From assembly GCA_964565805.1 (NCBI GenBank), contig CAZMGH010000017.1:1-52089 (forward strand): a stretch of 52,089 nt of DNA, written 5' to 3'. Made by a program: the position numbers and the translations under genes. The stretch comes from Catenibacillus sp964565805. GTDB taxonomy: Bacteria > Bacillota > Clostridia > Lachnospirales > Lachnospiraceae. Within the stretch, counting starts at the first letter, position 1. Each line of letters opens with the position of its first letter. The notes beneath the pieces were generated by a model. The model was not told the origin of the DNA. It saw nothing but the letters and a program-made list of their open reading frames with translations, and searched no databases. This document shows, in pieces, positions 8,805 to 17,717 of this stretch.

Positions 8805-9226
8805 GGAACACTCCCCCCCTTTGTTGCTGCTACCATTGTGCCGCCCCAGGCGATGGCGTCAAGTCCATCGGTGTCACCGCCGGTAATCCGGATGACTATC
8901 TCATTGGGCAGACAGGTAATGGGGGCCGCGCTGTCGGAAATATAGCCCATATTTACGCATACCTTATCCGGACAGGAGGCCTGGATAATGGCGATCCGCT
9001 TCGGCTCCACCCGGATGGTATTATAGGCGCCGTTTTCTCCGGTGACTGTAAATTCATAGGCCTCATCCACCTGGTCCAGATCAATGGTTTCAACACATTC
9101 CCCATGGTGATAGACCTTTGCAATCCGTCCAGAGGGGCGCAGGTTTTGAAGAACAAATATGGCGCCAATGCCCCCGGCGGCTAGGATGATAACGATGAGG
9201 ATACATATTTTAACTTGTTTTGTCAT
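8801..9226 (-). CDS. NusG domain II-containing membrane-anchored protein
   Basis: A 141-residue protein with one N-terminal membrane helix (ICILIVIILAAGGIGAIFVL) followed by an extracellular NusG-domain-II fold. It carries the family cysteines in ASCPDKVCVNMG and near ITCLPNEIVI. ATG at 9226 is used because GGAAGGA lies seven bases upstream; TTG at 9241 overlaps that site. It is the first gene of a two-gene operon with the Gx transporter. The leader upstream holds two tandem hairpin repeats ending just before the ribosome binding site. Confidence 0.8.
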   Translation of the reverse strand: MTKQVKICILIVIILAAGGIGAIFVLQNLRPSGRIAKVYHHGECVETIDLDQVDEAYEFTVTGENGAYNTIRVEPKRIAIIQASCPDKVCVNMGYISDSAAPITCLPNEIVIRITGGDTDGLDAIAWGGTMVAATKGGSVP

Positions 9227-9243
9227 GAATTTTCCTTCCAATG

Positions 9244-9344
9244 TTTATGCCGTGTCTCTCACGGCATAGGGGTATCCCCTTGTGGGATTTCTACATTTAT
9301 GCCGTGTCTCTCACGGCATAGGGGTATCCCCTTGTGGGATTTCT
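9244..9344 (-). repeat. Two tandem copies of a 49-base double-hairpin unit in the leader
   Basis: The copies at 9244-9292 and 9296-9344 are identical and 52 bases apart. Each contains a perfect 9-bp stem TATGCCGTG/CACGGCATA (arms 9246-9254 and 9260-9268; 9298-9306 and 9312-9320) with a 5-base loop. A small GGGG-TAT-CCCC hairpin and TTGTGGGATTTCT follow. The array lies between the predicted minus-strand promoter (9412-9441) and the ribosome binding site of the NusG-domain gene, so it would be transcribed as a leader RNA. Confidence 0.85.
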
Positions 9345-9411
9345 TGATCAGCGTCCCGGAACCGGCAGTTTTGCCCGGCCCCGGGAATCTTAAGCTTTAC
9401 AGCTTACTTTG

Positions 9412-9441
9412 AGTATAATATACCGGAAATTATTTTGTCAA
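9412..9441 (-). promoter_or_regulatory. Promoter for NusG-II/Gx operon
   Basis: On the minus strand TTGACA (9441-9436) and TATACT (9417-9412) are 18 bases apart. The transcript would carry a leader of about 180 bases including both hairpin repeats. Confidence 0.65.
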
Positions 9442-9504
9442 TTCCTCTGGCGGGTCTTGTAAAAACGTGTTATTCTATTGGGTAAGAGTTGAATATAATT
9501 GCAG

Positions 9505-9533
9505 TTGATATTTGAAACATTACTTTATATAAT
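9505..9533 (+). promoter_or_regulatory. Promoter for metA
   Basis: TTGATA (9505-9510) and a perfect TATAAT (9528-9533) with a 17-base spacer lie 29 bases before the metA start. There is no room for a SAM riboswitch or T-box between promoter and gene. Confidence 0.75.
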
Positions 9534-9561
9534 AGAGGTATTCTGGGAAAGGAGAATTTAG

Positions 9562-10467
9562 ATGCCCATTAAAATTGACGATAATCTTCCGGCAAGACAG
9601 ATTCTGGAGGATGAACATATTTTTGTAATGACACAGAAGCGGGCGCTGACTCAGGATATTCGCCCTTTAAAAATCGTGATTCTTAATCTGATGCCTACAA
9701 AGATCGAGACAGAGACTCAGATCTTAAGGTGCCTGTCAAACACTCCGTTGCAGATCGAGATCGACCTGCTCCAAACATCCACCTATATGTCCCGACATGT
9801 TTCAGAAGAGCATATGCTGGCATTTTATAAGACCTTTGATGAGATTCGGGATCATCGGTATGATGGCATGATCATTACCGGGGCTCCGGTGGAGATGATG
9901 GAATTTGAGGAAGTAGAGTATTGGGATGAGCTTTGTCAGATCATGGACTGGAGCGTTAAAAATGTCCATTCCACTTTCCATATCTGCTGGGGAGCTCAGG
10001 CCGGGCTTTATCATCATTACGGGATCCAGAAGCATGTGCTGGATAAAAAGATTTCCGGCGTATTTAAGCATCTTATGCTGAACCCCAAGTCCAGGCTTTT
10101 TCGGGGAATGGATACATATTTTAATGTTCCTCATTCCCGCCATACGACAGTTTACACAGCGGATATTCAAAAGGCGCCTGAGCTTAAGATTATGGCCGTG
10201 TCTGATGAAGCCGGTGTTTATCTTGTGAGCAATGAAACCGGTTCCCAGTTTTTTGTCATGGGACATTCGGAATATGATGCGGATACATTGAAAAATGAGT
10301 ATTTCCGGGATCTGAAAAAGGGGATGGATCCGGAGATACCAAAGCATTATTTTCCGGATGATGATCCTACAAAAGAGCCTATTCTTACATGGCGGTCCCA
10401 CGGAATGTTGATTTATTCAAATTGGCTTAATTATTTCGTTTATCAAACAACACCTTATGAGCTGTAA
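9562..10467 (+). CDS. metA: Homoserine O-acetyltransferase of the MetA family
   Basis: Acylates homoserine, the first committed step of methionine synthesis. The 301-residue length is typical. The catalytic nucleophile is Cys142 in HICWGAQAG; His235 and Glu237 lie in GHSEYD. Residue 111 is Glu (ITGAPVE). In characterised MetA enzymes Glu at 111 favours acetyl-CoA, whereas Gly favours succinyl-CoA, so this enzyme is predicted to be an acetyltransferase despite the common succinyltransferase name. ATG at 9562 has AAAGGAG eight bases upstream. It appears to be a single-gene unit with its own promoter. Confidence 0.95.
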   Translation: MPIKIDDNLPARQILEDEHIFVMTQKRALTQDIRPLKIVILNLMPTKIETETQILRCLSNTPLQIEIDLLQTSTYMSRHVSEEHMLAFYKTFDEIRDHRYDGMIITGAPVEMMEFEEVEYWDELCQIMDWSVKNVHSTFHICWGAQAGLYHHYGIQKHVLDKKISGVFKHLMLNPKSRLFRGMDTYFNVPHSRHTTVYTADIQKAPELKIMAVSDEAGVYLVSNETGSQFFVMGHSEYDADTLKNEYFRDLKKGMDPEIPKHYFPDDDPTKEPILTWRSHGMLIYSNWLNYFVYQTTPYEL

Positions 10468-10562
10468 ACAGGCCGGTGAGGACCTGCGGCGCCGGCAGAC
10501 ATAGTGCCCCAAAAGTTATATATGTATCCGCTGGAGACAGACGGTGCAGGAAAGAAGAGTAT

Positions 10563-12923
10563 ATGGAGAAAAAAACATATACAGGCCTTTCCCAAAAAGA
10601 AGTCCGTGAACGGATTGGGAAAGGCCTTGTGAATGAAACCAATACAAGCGTATCAAAAACCACAGGGGAGATTATTCGTACGCACTCCCTGACCTATTTT
10701 AATTTTTTAAATATTTTTCTGGGATGTCTTGTGATCATTTCCGGACAGATTAAAAACCTGACATTTATGGCCATTATCATCATTAATACGATTATCGGTA
10801 TTTTGCAGGAGATGAAGGTTAAGAAACTGGTGGACGGGCTTGCCGTGATCACGGCAACAAAGGCTACTGTGGTGCGGGATAGCGCGCGCAGCGAGATCCC
10901 TATTGATCAGATCGTTATGGATGATGTGATCGCTGTAGAAAGCGGTAATCAGATCAGCGCGGACAGCGTTGTTTTAGAATCCACCGGCATAGAGGTCAAT
11001 GAGTCTATGATCACCGGCGAGTCTAAGCCGGTAAAGAAAAAGCCGGGAGATACACTGTATTCCGGCAGCTTTCTTGTGGCGGGCAGCGGTCTTGGCAGAG
11101 TCATCCATGTAGGCAAGGATAATTATGCCACAGAGCTGGCAAATCAGGCTAAGGATAAAAAACGGGCCACCTCTGAGATGCAGGATTCCATTAAGCGGAT
11201 CATTAAGACCGTTGGCTTTATCATTATTCCTGTAGGCGTCCTTTTGTTCCTTTCTCAGCGGCAGGTTGATGGAGCCACCCTTTCAGACGCGCTGGTAAAT
11301 ACAGTCGGCGGCGTCATCGGTATGATCCCGGAGGGACTTGTGCTTTTAACAAGTATTTCATTTATCCTTGGTGTGGGCCGTCTGGCGGGAAAGCGCGCCC
11401 TGGTCCAGGAAATGGAAGCAATCGAGGCCCTGGCCCGGGTGAATGTGCTTTGTACCGATAAGACCGGAACCATTACGACGGGAGAGCTGCAGGTAACAGA
11501 ACTGATCCCTTTGTCAAAAATGTCTGTGGAGGAGATTAAAACCATTATGAATGAGATCTCCTTTGCCTTTGACGATGTAAATAATACCCAGACGGCTTTA
11601 ATGAATTATTTTACAGATACAAAGAAATGGACAGTGACGGATGCCATTCCATTTTCCTCAGCCCGAAAGTACCGGGCCATTAGCTTTGAAGACCATGGCG
11701 CCTATGTTCTTGGGGCTCCGGAATTTATTATGAAGGGAAATGAATCCCTGGAACAGCGGGTGGAGGTTTATTCGGAAAAAGGCCTTCGTGTCCTGCTCCT
11801 TGCCAGCGCCCAGCAGATTTCCAGCGAGGAAGAAACTGTGGAAGGGGTAGATCCCCTGGCGCTGATCCTAATTTCCGACTGTATCCGTACAGAGGCCAGA
11901 GCAACTTTTGAATATTTTGCCAGCCAGAATGTGGCAGTCAAGGTGATTTCCGGTGATAATCCGGCAACAGTGTCTCATATTGCCGTGGAGGCCGGTCTTC
12001 AAAATGGGGATAAGTATGTGGATGCTACCCAGCTGCCTAAAGATGACGCGGATCTGCGGGATGTGGTGGAGGACATTACCGTTTTCGGACGGGTGACTCC
12101 GGAGCAGAAGCAGCGGATCATTAAGGCTTACCAGGCTAATGGAAAAGTTGTGGGCATGGTAGGTGACGGTGTCAATGACGTTTTGGCATTAAAGGATGCG
12201 GACTGCGGTATTGCCATGGCTGCCGGTTCAGACGCGGCAAAGCAGGTGGCTCATATTGTGTTGCTGGATTCGGATTTTGCGTGTATGCAGGATATTGTTC
12301 GGGAAGGTCGGATGATCATCTCCAATATTGAGCGTGTCAGCGCCCTGTATTTGACAAAGACCATTTATTCTGTGCTTTTGAGCGTGATCTTTATTATTAT
12401 CGGACGGGCCTATCCTTTTGAACCTATTCACTTAAGCCTGATCAGCGCGACAGCCATCGGCCTGCCAAGCTTTGTCCTTGCCTTAGAGCAGACAGAAACT
12501 GTGACCCAGGATGGATTCCTGAAAAATGTCCTGAGGGTGGCCCTTCCGGGAGCCCTTGTCATGGTGATCACCATGGTGATCAATCAGGTGTTTGGTATTT
12601 TCTTTGCCCTGGATTCGGACATTTTGTCCACCTACAATCTCCTTGTGGCAGGATGGACCAGTATGATCGTCCTGATCAAGGTATCCAGTCCCCTGAATCT
12701 CATGCGCAAGGTTTTGTGCATTGTCTGCGGCGTGATCCTGGTGGGCGGCATCCTGTTCTATGGCGGTTTTTTCAGCGTCGCCACCATTTTCCAATGGCGG
12801 ATGCTGTTTGTCATTCCAGTGATCTTAGTGGCCTACCCGACGATGAATGGATTTATGACCTTAGTGCGCAGGATTACTAGATGGCATGATAAAAATAAAA
12901 AGCTGGCCTTTGAAGGCGAGTGA
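10563..12923 (+). CDS. Cation-translocating P-type ATPase (CtpE-like)
   Basis: A 786-residue membrane pump with the P-type elements in order: actuator TGES (151-154), PEGL in the fourth membrane helix (GMIPEGLVLLTS), phosphorylation motif DKTGT (Asp299), nucleotide-binding domain, and hinge GDGVND near 534-539. C-terminal membrane helices follow. No N-terminal CxxC metal-binding domain is present, so it is not a heavy-metal type. The order and wording of motifs (PEGLVLLTS, RVNVLCTDKTGTIT) resemble mycobacterial CtpE, a calcium transporter, but the ion here is unproven. ATG 10563 is chosen over an upstream in-frame start at 10476 because GGAAAGAAGAG is properly spaced and the family N-terminus begins there. 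Confidence 0.85.
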   Translation: MEKKTYTGLSQKEVRERIGKGLVNETNTSVSKTTGEIIRTHSLTYFNFLNIFLGCLVIISGQIKNLTFMAIIIINTIIGILQEMKVKKLVDGLAVITATKATVVRDSARSEIPIDQIVMDDVIAVESGNQISADSVVLESTGIEVNESMITGESKPVKKKPGDTLYSGSFLVAGSGLGRVIHVGKDNYATELANQAKDKKRATSEMQDSIKRIIKTVGFIIIPVGVLLFLSQRQVDGATLSDALVNTVGGVIGMIPEGLVLLTSISFILGVGRLAGKRALVQEMEAIEALARVNVLCTDKTGTITTGELQVTELIPLSKMSVEEIKTIMNEISFAFDDVNNTQTALMNYFTDTKKWTVTDAIPFSSARKYRAISFEDHGAYVLGAPEFIMKGNESLEQRVEVYSEKGLRVLLLASAQQISSEEETVEGVDPLALILISDCIRTEARATFEYFASQNVAVKVISGDNPATVSHIAVEAGLQNGDKYVDATQLPKDDADLRDVVEDITVFGRVTPEQKQRIIKAYQANGKVVGMVGDGVNDVLALKDADCGIAMAAGSDAAKQVAHIVLLDSDFACMQDIVREGRMIISNIERVSALYLTKTIYSVLLSVIFIIIGRAYPFEPIHLSLISATAIGLPSFVLALEQTETVTQDGFLKNVLRVALPGALVMVITMVINQVFGIFFALDSDILSTYNLLVAGWTSMIVLIKVSSPLNLMRKVLCIVCGVILVGGILFYGGFFSVATIFQWRMLFVIPVILVAYPTMNGFMTLVRRITRWHDKNKKLAFEGE

Positions 12924-12938
12924 TATAAAAGCGGGTTT

Positions 12939-12975
12939 TTGGGCCGGGATGATTTTTGGGATCATCCCGGCCCAA
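12939..12975. other. 15-bp perfect hairpin without U-tract
   Basis: TTGGGCCGGGATGAT (12939-12953) and ATCATCCCGGCCCAA (12961-12975) are perfectly complementary around a 7-base loop. Neither strand has a T-run after the stem, so it is an atypical terminator or an mRNA 3'-end stabiliser for the ATPase transcript. Confidence 0.7.
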
Positions 12976-13063
12976 AGCTGTAGGAGAAAATGAGCGGATT
13001 TGAGGTATTTTATCATATGAAAATAAGTTCTGAAATATAGAAAAAATTTTATTATAAAAGAGC

Positions 13064-13092
13064 TTGTAATATTGTCCAGAGTGTGGTATACT
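13064..13092 (+). promoter_or_regulatory. Promoter upstream of carAB leader
   Basis: TTGTAA (13064-13069) and TATACT (13087-13092) are separated by 17 bases. The predicted start near 13099 lies directly before the structured, U-ending leader. Confidence 0.6.
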
Positions 13093-13106
13093 TTTGAAAG
13101 TTTAAG

Positions 13107-13175
13107 AAAGAGATGGGTTTGCAAAGGGGTGAATCGTATTTTTATACATTATACCCTGGTCCCCTCTTTTTTTTT
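13107..13175 (+). terminator. Multi-hairpin intrinsic terminator/attenuator in the carAB leader
   Basis: An outer stem AAAGAG (13107-13112) plus GGG (13115-13117) pairs with CCC-CTCTTT (13161-13169). Inside are GGGT/ACCC (13127-13130 with 13153-13156) and a GTAT-TTTT-ATAC hairpin (13136-13147). Nine T follow (13167-13175). It starts about 8 bases after the predicted transcription start and could abort most transcripts. Confidence 0.6.
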
Positions 13176-13207
13176 GAATAAATATTCATAAAATGCATAT
13201 TTATTCG
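13175..13207 (+). promoter_or_regulatory. Two ARG-box-like ArgR operator sites
   Basis: TGAATAAATATTCA (13175-13188) matches the arginine repressor half-palindrome consensus (TGAAT...ATTCA). TGCATATTTATTCG (13194-13207) is a weaker second copy 19 bases away. Paired sites of this kind control arginine genes, including carAB, in many Firmicutes. They lie between the leader terminator and carA. Confidence 0.5.
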
Positions 13208-13306
13208 CTATATATCCCTAAAATATGCATATACATGCAAAATTGAAATATAGACGGAAGGGTATATGGGAACTGCGCGAAAATCATGAAAGGAACAGGT
13301 GAAAAA

Positions 13307-14419
13307 ATGAAAGCTTTTTTAATCCTTGCGGATGGGCATATTTTTGAAGGCAAAAGCATCGGATCTACAAAAGAAACCATCAGTGAAATCGTATTTAACA
13401 CTTCCATGACAGGCTACCTTGAAATCTTAACAGACCCGTCTTACGCTGGACAGGCAGTTGTAATGACATATCCCCTTATTGGCAATTATGGAGTATGCTA
13501 TGAGGATATGGAAGATGAACAGCCATGGCCTGATGGCTTTATTGTCCGTGAGATTTGTGGGGAACCCAGTAATTTCCGCAGCGAAACAGCTCTTGAGCAG
13601 TTCTTAAAAGCCCATGATATTTCCGGGATCGAAGGCATCGATACCCGTGCCCTGACAAAGATCTTAAGAACTCAGGGAACCATGAATGGCATGATTACAA
13701 CCAATGAAAATTTTAATCTGGATGAAATCCTTCCCAAAATCAGAGAATTTAAAGCAAAAGATGTGGTACGCCGCGTAACTTGTAAGGAGCCTCAGCTGGT
13801 GCCTGCAGATGTGCCTGCAGACTGGACAAAGGAGCGCTATAAGGTAGCTCTTATGGATTTTGGCGCCAAGAAAAATATTTCCAGAGAACTGGCAAAAAGA
13901 GGCTGCGATGTGACCATTTATCCGGCTTACACCAGCGCCCGGGAGATCCTGGATACCCATCCGGACGGCATTATGCTTTCCAACGGCCCCGGAGATCCAA
14001 AGGACTGCGGTCCCATTATTGATGAAGTGAAGAAAATGTTTGATTCTGACGTGCCTATGTTTGGTATTTGCCTGGGACATCAGCTTTTGGCCCTGGCCAA
14101 TGGGGCGGATACCCGCAAGATGAAGTGGGGACATCGGGGAGCCAACCATCCGGTAAAGGATCTTAAGACCGGCCGGGTGTATATTTCCACTCAGAATCAT
14201 GGCTATGTGGTTGCCGACCGTACCGTGCCTGAGGAAGTCGCTGAGGTAAGCTTCAGAAATGCTAATGATGCTACCACAGAAGGTCTACATTACCTTGGAA
14301 AGGACGTTTTTACTGTCCAGTTCCATCCGGAAGCCTGCGGCGGCCCTCAGGATACAGCGTTCCTCTTTGACCGTTTTATCAATATGATGGAGGTTTGTAA
14401 AAATGCCGAAGAAGAATAA
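13307..14419 (+). CDS. carA: Carbamoyl-phosphate synthase small (glutaminase) subunit
   Basis: Releases ammonia from glutamine for carbamoyl phosphate synthesis (arginine and pyrimidines). It is a 370-residue class I glutamine amidotransferase. The N-terminal CPSase domain starts MKAFLILADG; the GATase domain has the nucleophile Cys in GICLGHQLLAL and the catalytic His and Glu in VQFHPEA. ATG 13307 gives the standard N-terminus; an in-frame ATG at 13286 overlaps AAAGGAA and would add seven residues. Its end overlaps carB by 17 bases, so the two subunits are translationally coupled. Confidence 0.95.
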   Translation: MKAFLILADGHIFEGKSIGSTKETISEIVFNTSMTGYLEILTDPSYAGQAVVMTYPLIGNYGVCYEDMEDEQPWPDGFIVREICGEPSNFRSETALEQFLKAHDISGIEGIDTRALTKILRTQGTMNGMITTNENFNLDEILPKIREFKAKDVVRRVTCKEPQLVPADVPADWTKERYKVALMDFGAKKNISRELAKRGCDVTIYPAYTSAREILDTHPDGIMLSNGPGDPKDCGPIIDEVKKMFDSDVPMFGICLGHQLLALANGADTRKMKWGHRGANHPVKDLKTGRVYISTQNHGYVVADRTVPEEVAEVSFRNANDATTEGLHYLGKDVFTVQFHPEACGGPQDTAFLFDRFINMMEVCKNAEEE

Positions 14420-17400
14420 TATTAAAAAGGTTTTAGTCATCGGTTCCGGTCCGATCATTATCGGCCAGGCAGCAGAGTTTGATTACGCGGGTACGCAGGC
14501 CTGCCGTTCCTTAAAAGAGGAAGGGGTAGAGGTCGTTCTGGTCAATTCCAACCCGGCGACGATTATGACAGATAAAAATATTGCGGATAAAGTCTATATT
14601 GAGCCGTTAAACACGGAAGTTGTGAAAAAGATCATTATTAAAGAAGAACCGGACAGCATCCTCCCAACCCTTGGCGGTCAGGCTGCGTTAAATATTGCCA
14701 TGGAGCTGGATGAGGCCGGATTTTTAAAAGAGCATCAGGTGGAAATGATCGGTACTTCTTCTGAAACTATTAAAAAGGCTGAGGATCGTCTGGCTTTTAA
14801 GGAAACTATGGAAAAGATCGGAGAGCCCTGCGCTCCCAGCGAAGTATGCACCACTCTTCAGGGATGTATTGATTTTGCTGAAAAGATCGGCTTCCCTGTA
14901 GTTATCCGTCCGGCTTATACGCTTGGAGGCAGCGGCGGCGGTATCGCCCACACGATGCAGGAGCTTCATGATATTGCTAGCAACGGCCTGCGTTTAAGCC
15001 GTGTGGGTCAGGTTCTTGTAGAGCGGTATATCGGCGGCTGGAAGGAAATCGAGTATGAGGTCATGCGGGACAGCTACGGCAACTGTATTACTGTCTGCAA
15101 CATGGAAAATATTGACCCGGTAGGCGTTCACACAGGAGACAGTATTGTTGTTGCGCCTTCTCAGACTCTGGCAGATAAAGAGTATCAGATGCTCCGTACT
15201 TCTGCTTTAAAGATCATTACAGAGCTGAATATCCAGGGAGGATGTAATGTTCAGTATGCTTTAAAGCCGGACAGCTTTGAATACTGCGTCATCGAGGTAA
15301 ACCCAAGAGTGAGCCGTTCCTCTGCTCTTGCATCGAAAGCTACCGGTTATCCTATTGCCAAGGTTGCCGCGAAGATCGCCTTAGGCTATGCTTTGGATGA
15401 AATTAAAAATGCCGTGACCGGAAAGACATTTGCCAGCTTTGAGCCTGCCCTGGACTATGTGGTTGTTAAGATCCCTAAATGGCCTTTTGATAAATTTGTC
15501 AGCGCAAAGCGTACGTTGACGACACAGATGAAGGCAACCGGCGAGGTTATGAGTATTTGTACAAACTTTGAAGGAGCCCTGATGAAGGCTCTCCGTTCTC
15601 TGGAGCAGAATATTTACAGCCTCCACTACGGAGATTTTGATAAGTTGACTGATGAAGAGCTGGAAAAACAGCTGTACGCTATTGACGACCATCGGTTGTT
15701 CTGTATTGCGGAGGCGATCCGCCGGGGATATTCTCTGGAGCATATTCACGAGATCAATAAGATTGACATGTGGTTTCTTTATAAGGTCCGCAATCTTGTG
15801 GAGATGGAAAAACGCCTGAAAAATGAAGAACTGACACCGGAGCTGTTAAAGGAAGCAAAACGTCTGGAATTTCCTGACCGGGTGATCGGCGAGCTTACCG
15901 GCATGTCTGAGGCTCAGATTAAGTCCATGCGTTACCGGAACGACATTATTGCTTCTTTTAAAATGGTAGATACCTGTGCCGCTGAGTTTGAATCGGAAAC
16001 ACCTTACTATTATTCCTGTTTTGGCAGTGAGAACGAAGTAGAACGGGATGAAATGCGCAAAAAGATCCTTGTTCTTGGCTCCGGACCTATCCGTATCGGC
16101 CAGGGTATCGAGTTCGACTACTGTTCTGTTCATTGCGTATGGGCTTTAAAGGAATGTGGCTATGAGACTATTATTGTAAATAATAACCCGGAAACTGTAA
16201 GTACAGACTTTGACATTGCCGATAAGCTGTATTTTGAACCATTAACACCGGAGGATGTGGAAAATATCGTCCGTTTGGAAAAACCGGATGGCGCTGTGGT
16301 TCAGTTTGGCGGCCAGACAGCTATTAAGCTGACTCAGGCAGTTATGAAAATGGGCGTGCCGATTCTTGGCACAGCAGCAGAGGATGTAGACGCGGCAGAG
16401 GACCGTGAGCTGTTTGATGAGATCCTTGAGCAGTGCAAGATCCCGCGTCCTCAGGGAACAACCGTTTATACTACAGAGGAAGCCTTAAAGGCAGCCAACC
16501 GTCTGGGTTATCCGGTGCTTGTACGTCCATCTTATGTTCTTGGAGGACAGGGCATGCAGATCGCGGTAAATGACGGGGATATTGTGGAATTTATGCAGAT
16601 CATTAACCGGGAAGTCCAGGAGCATCCTATCCTTGTCGATAAGTACCTTATGGGCAAGGAAGTGGAAGTGGACGGCGTATGTGACGGCAAAGATGTGCTG
16701 ATCCCTGGAATCATGGAGCATATTGAGCGGGCCGGGGTTCATTCCGGAGACAGTATTTCCGTTTATCCGGCACAGACCCTTTCCGATAAGATCATTGAGC
16801 AGATAGAAGATTACACCGCGCGTCTGGCACGGGCCCTTCATGTGAAAGGCTTGTTAAATATCCAGTTTATCGTTCATGAAGATCAGGTGTATGTTATCGA
16901 GGTGAACCCCCGTTCCAGCCGTACTGTGCCATATATCAGCAAGGTTACAGGGATTCCTATTGTGGACATTGCTTCTAAGATCATTGTGGGCAAGACTCTG
17001 GCAGAGCTGGGATACGCGCCGGGACTTCAGAAAAAGTCGGATTATATTGCCATTAAGCAGCCGGTATTCTCTTTTGAAAAGCTTCGGGGAGCTGAGACAA
17101 GCCTTGGACCGGAAATGAAGTCTACCGGAGAGGTTCTTGGTATTGCCAAGGCCTTTAATGAAGCGTTGTATAAATCCTTCCTTGGGGCAGGGATCAATCT
17201 CCCCCGGACAAAGAAGATGATCTGTACAGTAAAAGACAGCGACAAGGCGGAACTTGTTCCTATCGCCGCACGGTTTGCCGCGATTGGCTATACCATTTAT
17301 GCTACACGGTCTACGGCAGATGCCCTTATAGCTGGCGGCGTGCCTGCCATTAAGATCAAAAAGATCTCTGCCGGTTCACCCAACGCCCTGGATCTGATCC

Positions 17401-17606
17401 TGGACGGCGAAGTGGATCTGGTGATCGACACACCGACACAGGGCCATGGCATGGATAAGACAAGAGACGGCTTCCTGATCCGCAGAAACGCCATTGAAAC
17501 CGGCGTTACCTGCTTGACCAGTCTGGACACAGCAAAGGCTTTGCTTACAAGTATTGAAAGTGAAAACATGGATACGCTGACTGTTGTGGATATTGCATCG
17601 ATTTAA
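14403..17606 (+). CDS. carB: Carbamoyl-phosphate synthase large subunit
   Basis: The 1067-residue synthetase subunit makes carbamoyl phosphate from bicarbonate, ammonia and two ATP. It has two homologous ATP-grasp halves, each opening with a dinucleotide-like loop (VLVIGSGPIIIGQAAEFDY near 10; ILVLGSGPIRIGQGIEFDY near 556). Each half has conserved VRPAYTLGGSGGG / VRPSYVLGGQGM segments and the EVNPRVSRSSAL / EVNPRSSRTVPY metal-binding signatures. The last 130 residues form the allosteric MGS-like domain (IAARFAAIGYTIYATRST). ATG 14403 has GGAGG about ten bases upstream inside carA. The length is normal and no defect is seen. Confidence 0.97.
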   Translation: MPKKNNIKKVLVIGSGPIIIGQAAEFDYAGTQACRSLKEEGVEVVLVNSNPATIMTDKNIADKVYIEPLNTEVVKKIIIKEEPDSILPTLGGQAALNIAMELDEAGFLKEHQVEMIGTSSETIKKAEDRLAFKETMEKIGEPCAPSEVCTTLQGCIDFAEKIGFPVVIRPAYTLGGSGGGIAHTMQELHDIASNGLRLSRVGQVLVERYIGGWKEIEYEVMRDSYGNCITVCNMENIDPVGVHTGDSIVVAPSQTLADKEYQMLRTSALKIITELNIQGGCNVQYALKPDSFEYCVIEVNPRVSRSSALASKATGYPIAKVAAKIALGYALDEIKNAVTGKTFASFEPALDYVVVKIPKWPFDKFVSAKRTLTTQMKATGEVMSICTNFEGALMKALRSLEQNIYSLHYGDFDKLTDEELEKQLYAIDDHRLFCIAEAIRRGYSLEHIHEINKIDMWFLYKVRNLVEMEKRLKNEELTPELLKEAKRLEFPDRVIGELTGMSEAQIKSMRYRNDIIASFKMVDTCAAEFESETPYYYSCFGSENEVERDEMRKKILVLGSGPIRIGQGIEFDYCSVHCVWALKECGYETIIVNNNPETVSTDFDIADKLYFEPLTPEDVENIVRLEKPDGAVVQFGGQTAIKLTQAVMKMGVPILGTAAEDVDAAEDRELFDEILEQCKIPRPQGTTVYTTEEALKAANRLGYPVLVRPSYVLGGQGMQIAVNDGDIVEFMQIINREVQEHPILVDKYLMGKEVEVDGVCDGKDVLIPGIMEHIERAGVHSGDSISVYPAQTLSDKIIEQIEDYTARLARALHVKGLLNIQFIVHEDQVYVIEVNPRSSRTVPYISKVTGIPIVDIASKIIVGKTLAELGYAPGLQKKSDYIAIKQPVFSFEKLRGAETSLGPEMKSTGEVLGIAKAFNEALYKSFLGAGINLPRTKKMICTVKDSDKAELVPIAARFAAIGYTIYATRSTADALIAGGVPAIKIKKISAGSPNALDLILDGEVDLVIDTPTQGHGMDKTRDGFLIRRNAIETGVTCLTSLDTAKALLTSIESENMDTLTVVDIASI

Positions 17607-17640
17607 GCAGATACATTTTTTGTAAATCTCCGGTAATATA

Positions 17641-17669
17641 TTGCATCTTCAAACAAAATGCGTTATGCT
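17641..17669 (+). promoter_or_regulatory. Promoter for HPr gene
   Basis: TTGCAT (17641-17646) and TATGCT (17664-17669) with a 17-base spacer lie in the 100-base gap after carB, where no clear terminator is seen. Confidence 0.55.
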
Positions 17670-17717
17670 TAATATGCTACAAAAGTTTGCAAGGCGCAGT
17701 GTACGGAGGTGGAGCCG

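Noticed and set aside
9244..9344. Possible CRISPR array
   Set aside because: There are only two copies, with a 3-base gap instead of a unique spacer, and no cas genes.
9215..9412. 65-codon open frame across the tandem hairpin repeats
   Set aside because: It runs antisense to the leader of the NusG-domain gene, its repeated peptide only reflects the DNA repeat, and it lacks a ribosome binding site.
9442..9561. SAM riboswitch upstream of metA
   Set aside because: The promoter is only 29 bases from the start codon and the sequence lacks SAM-I core motifs.
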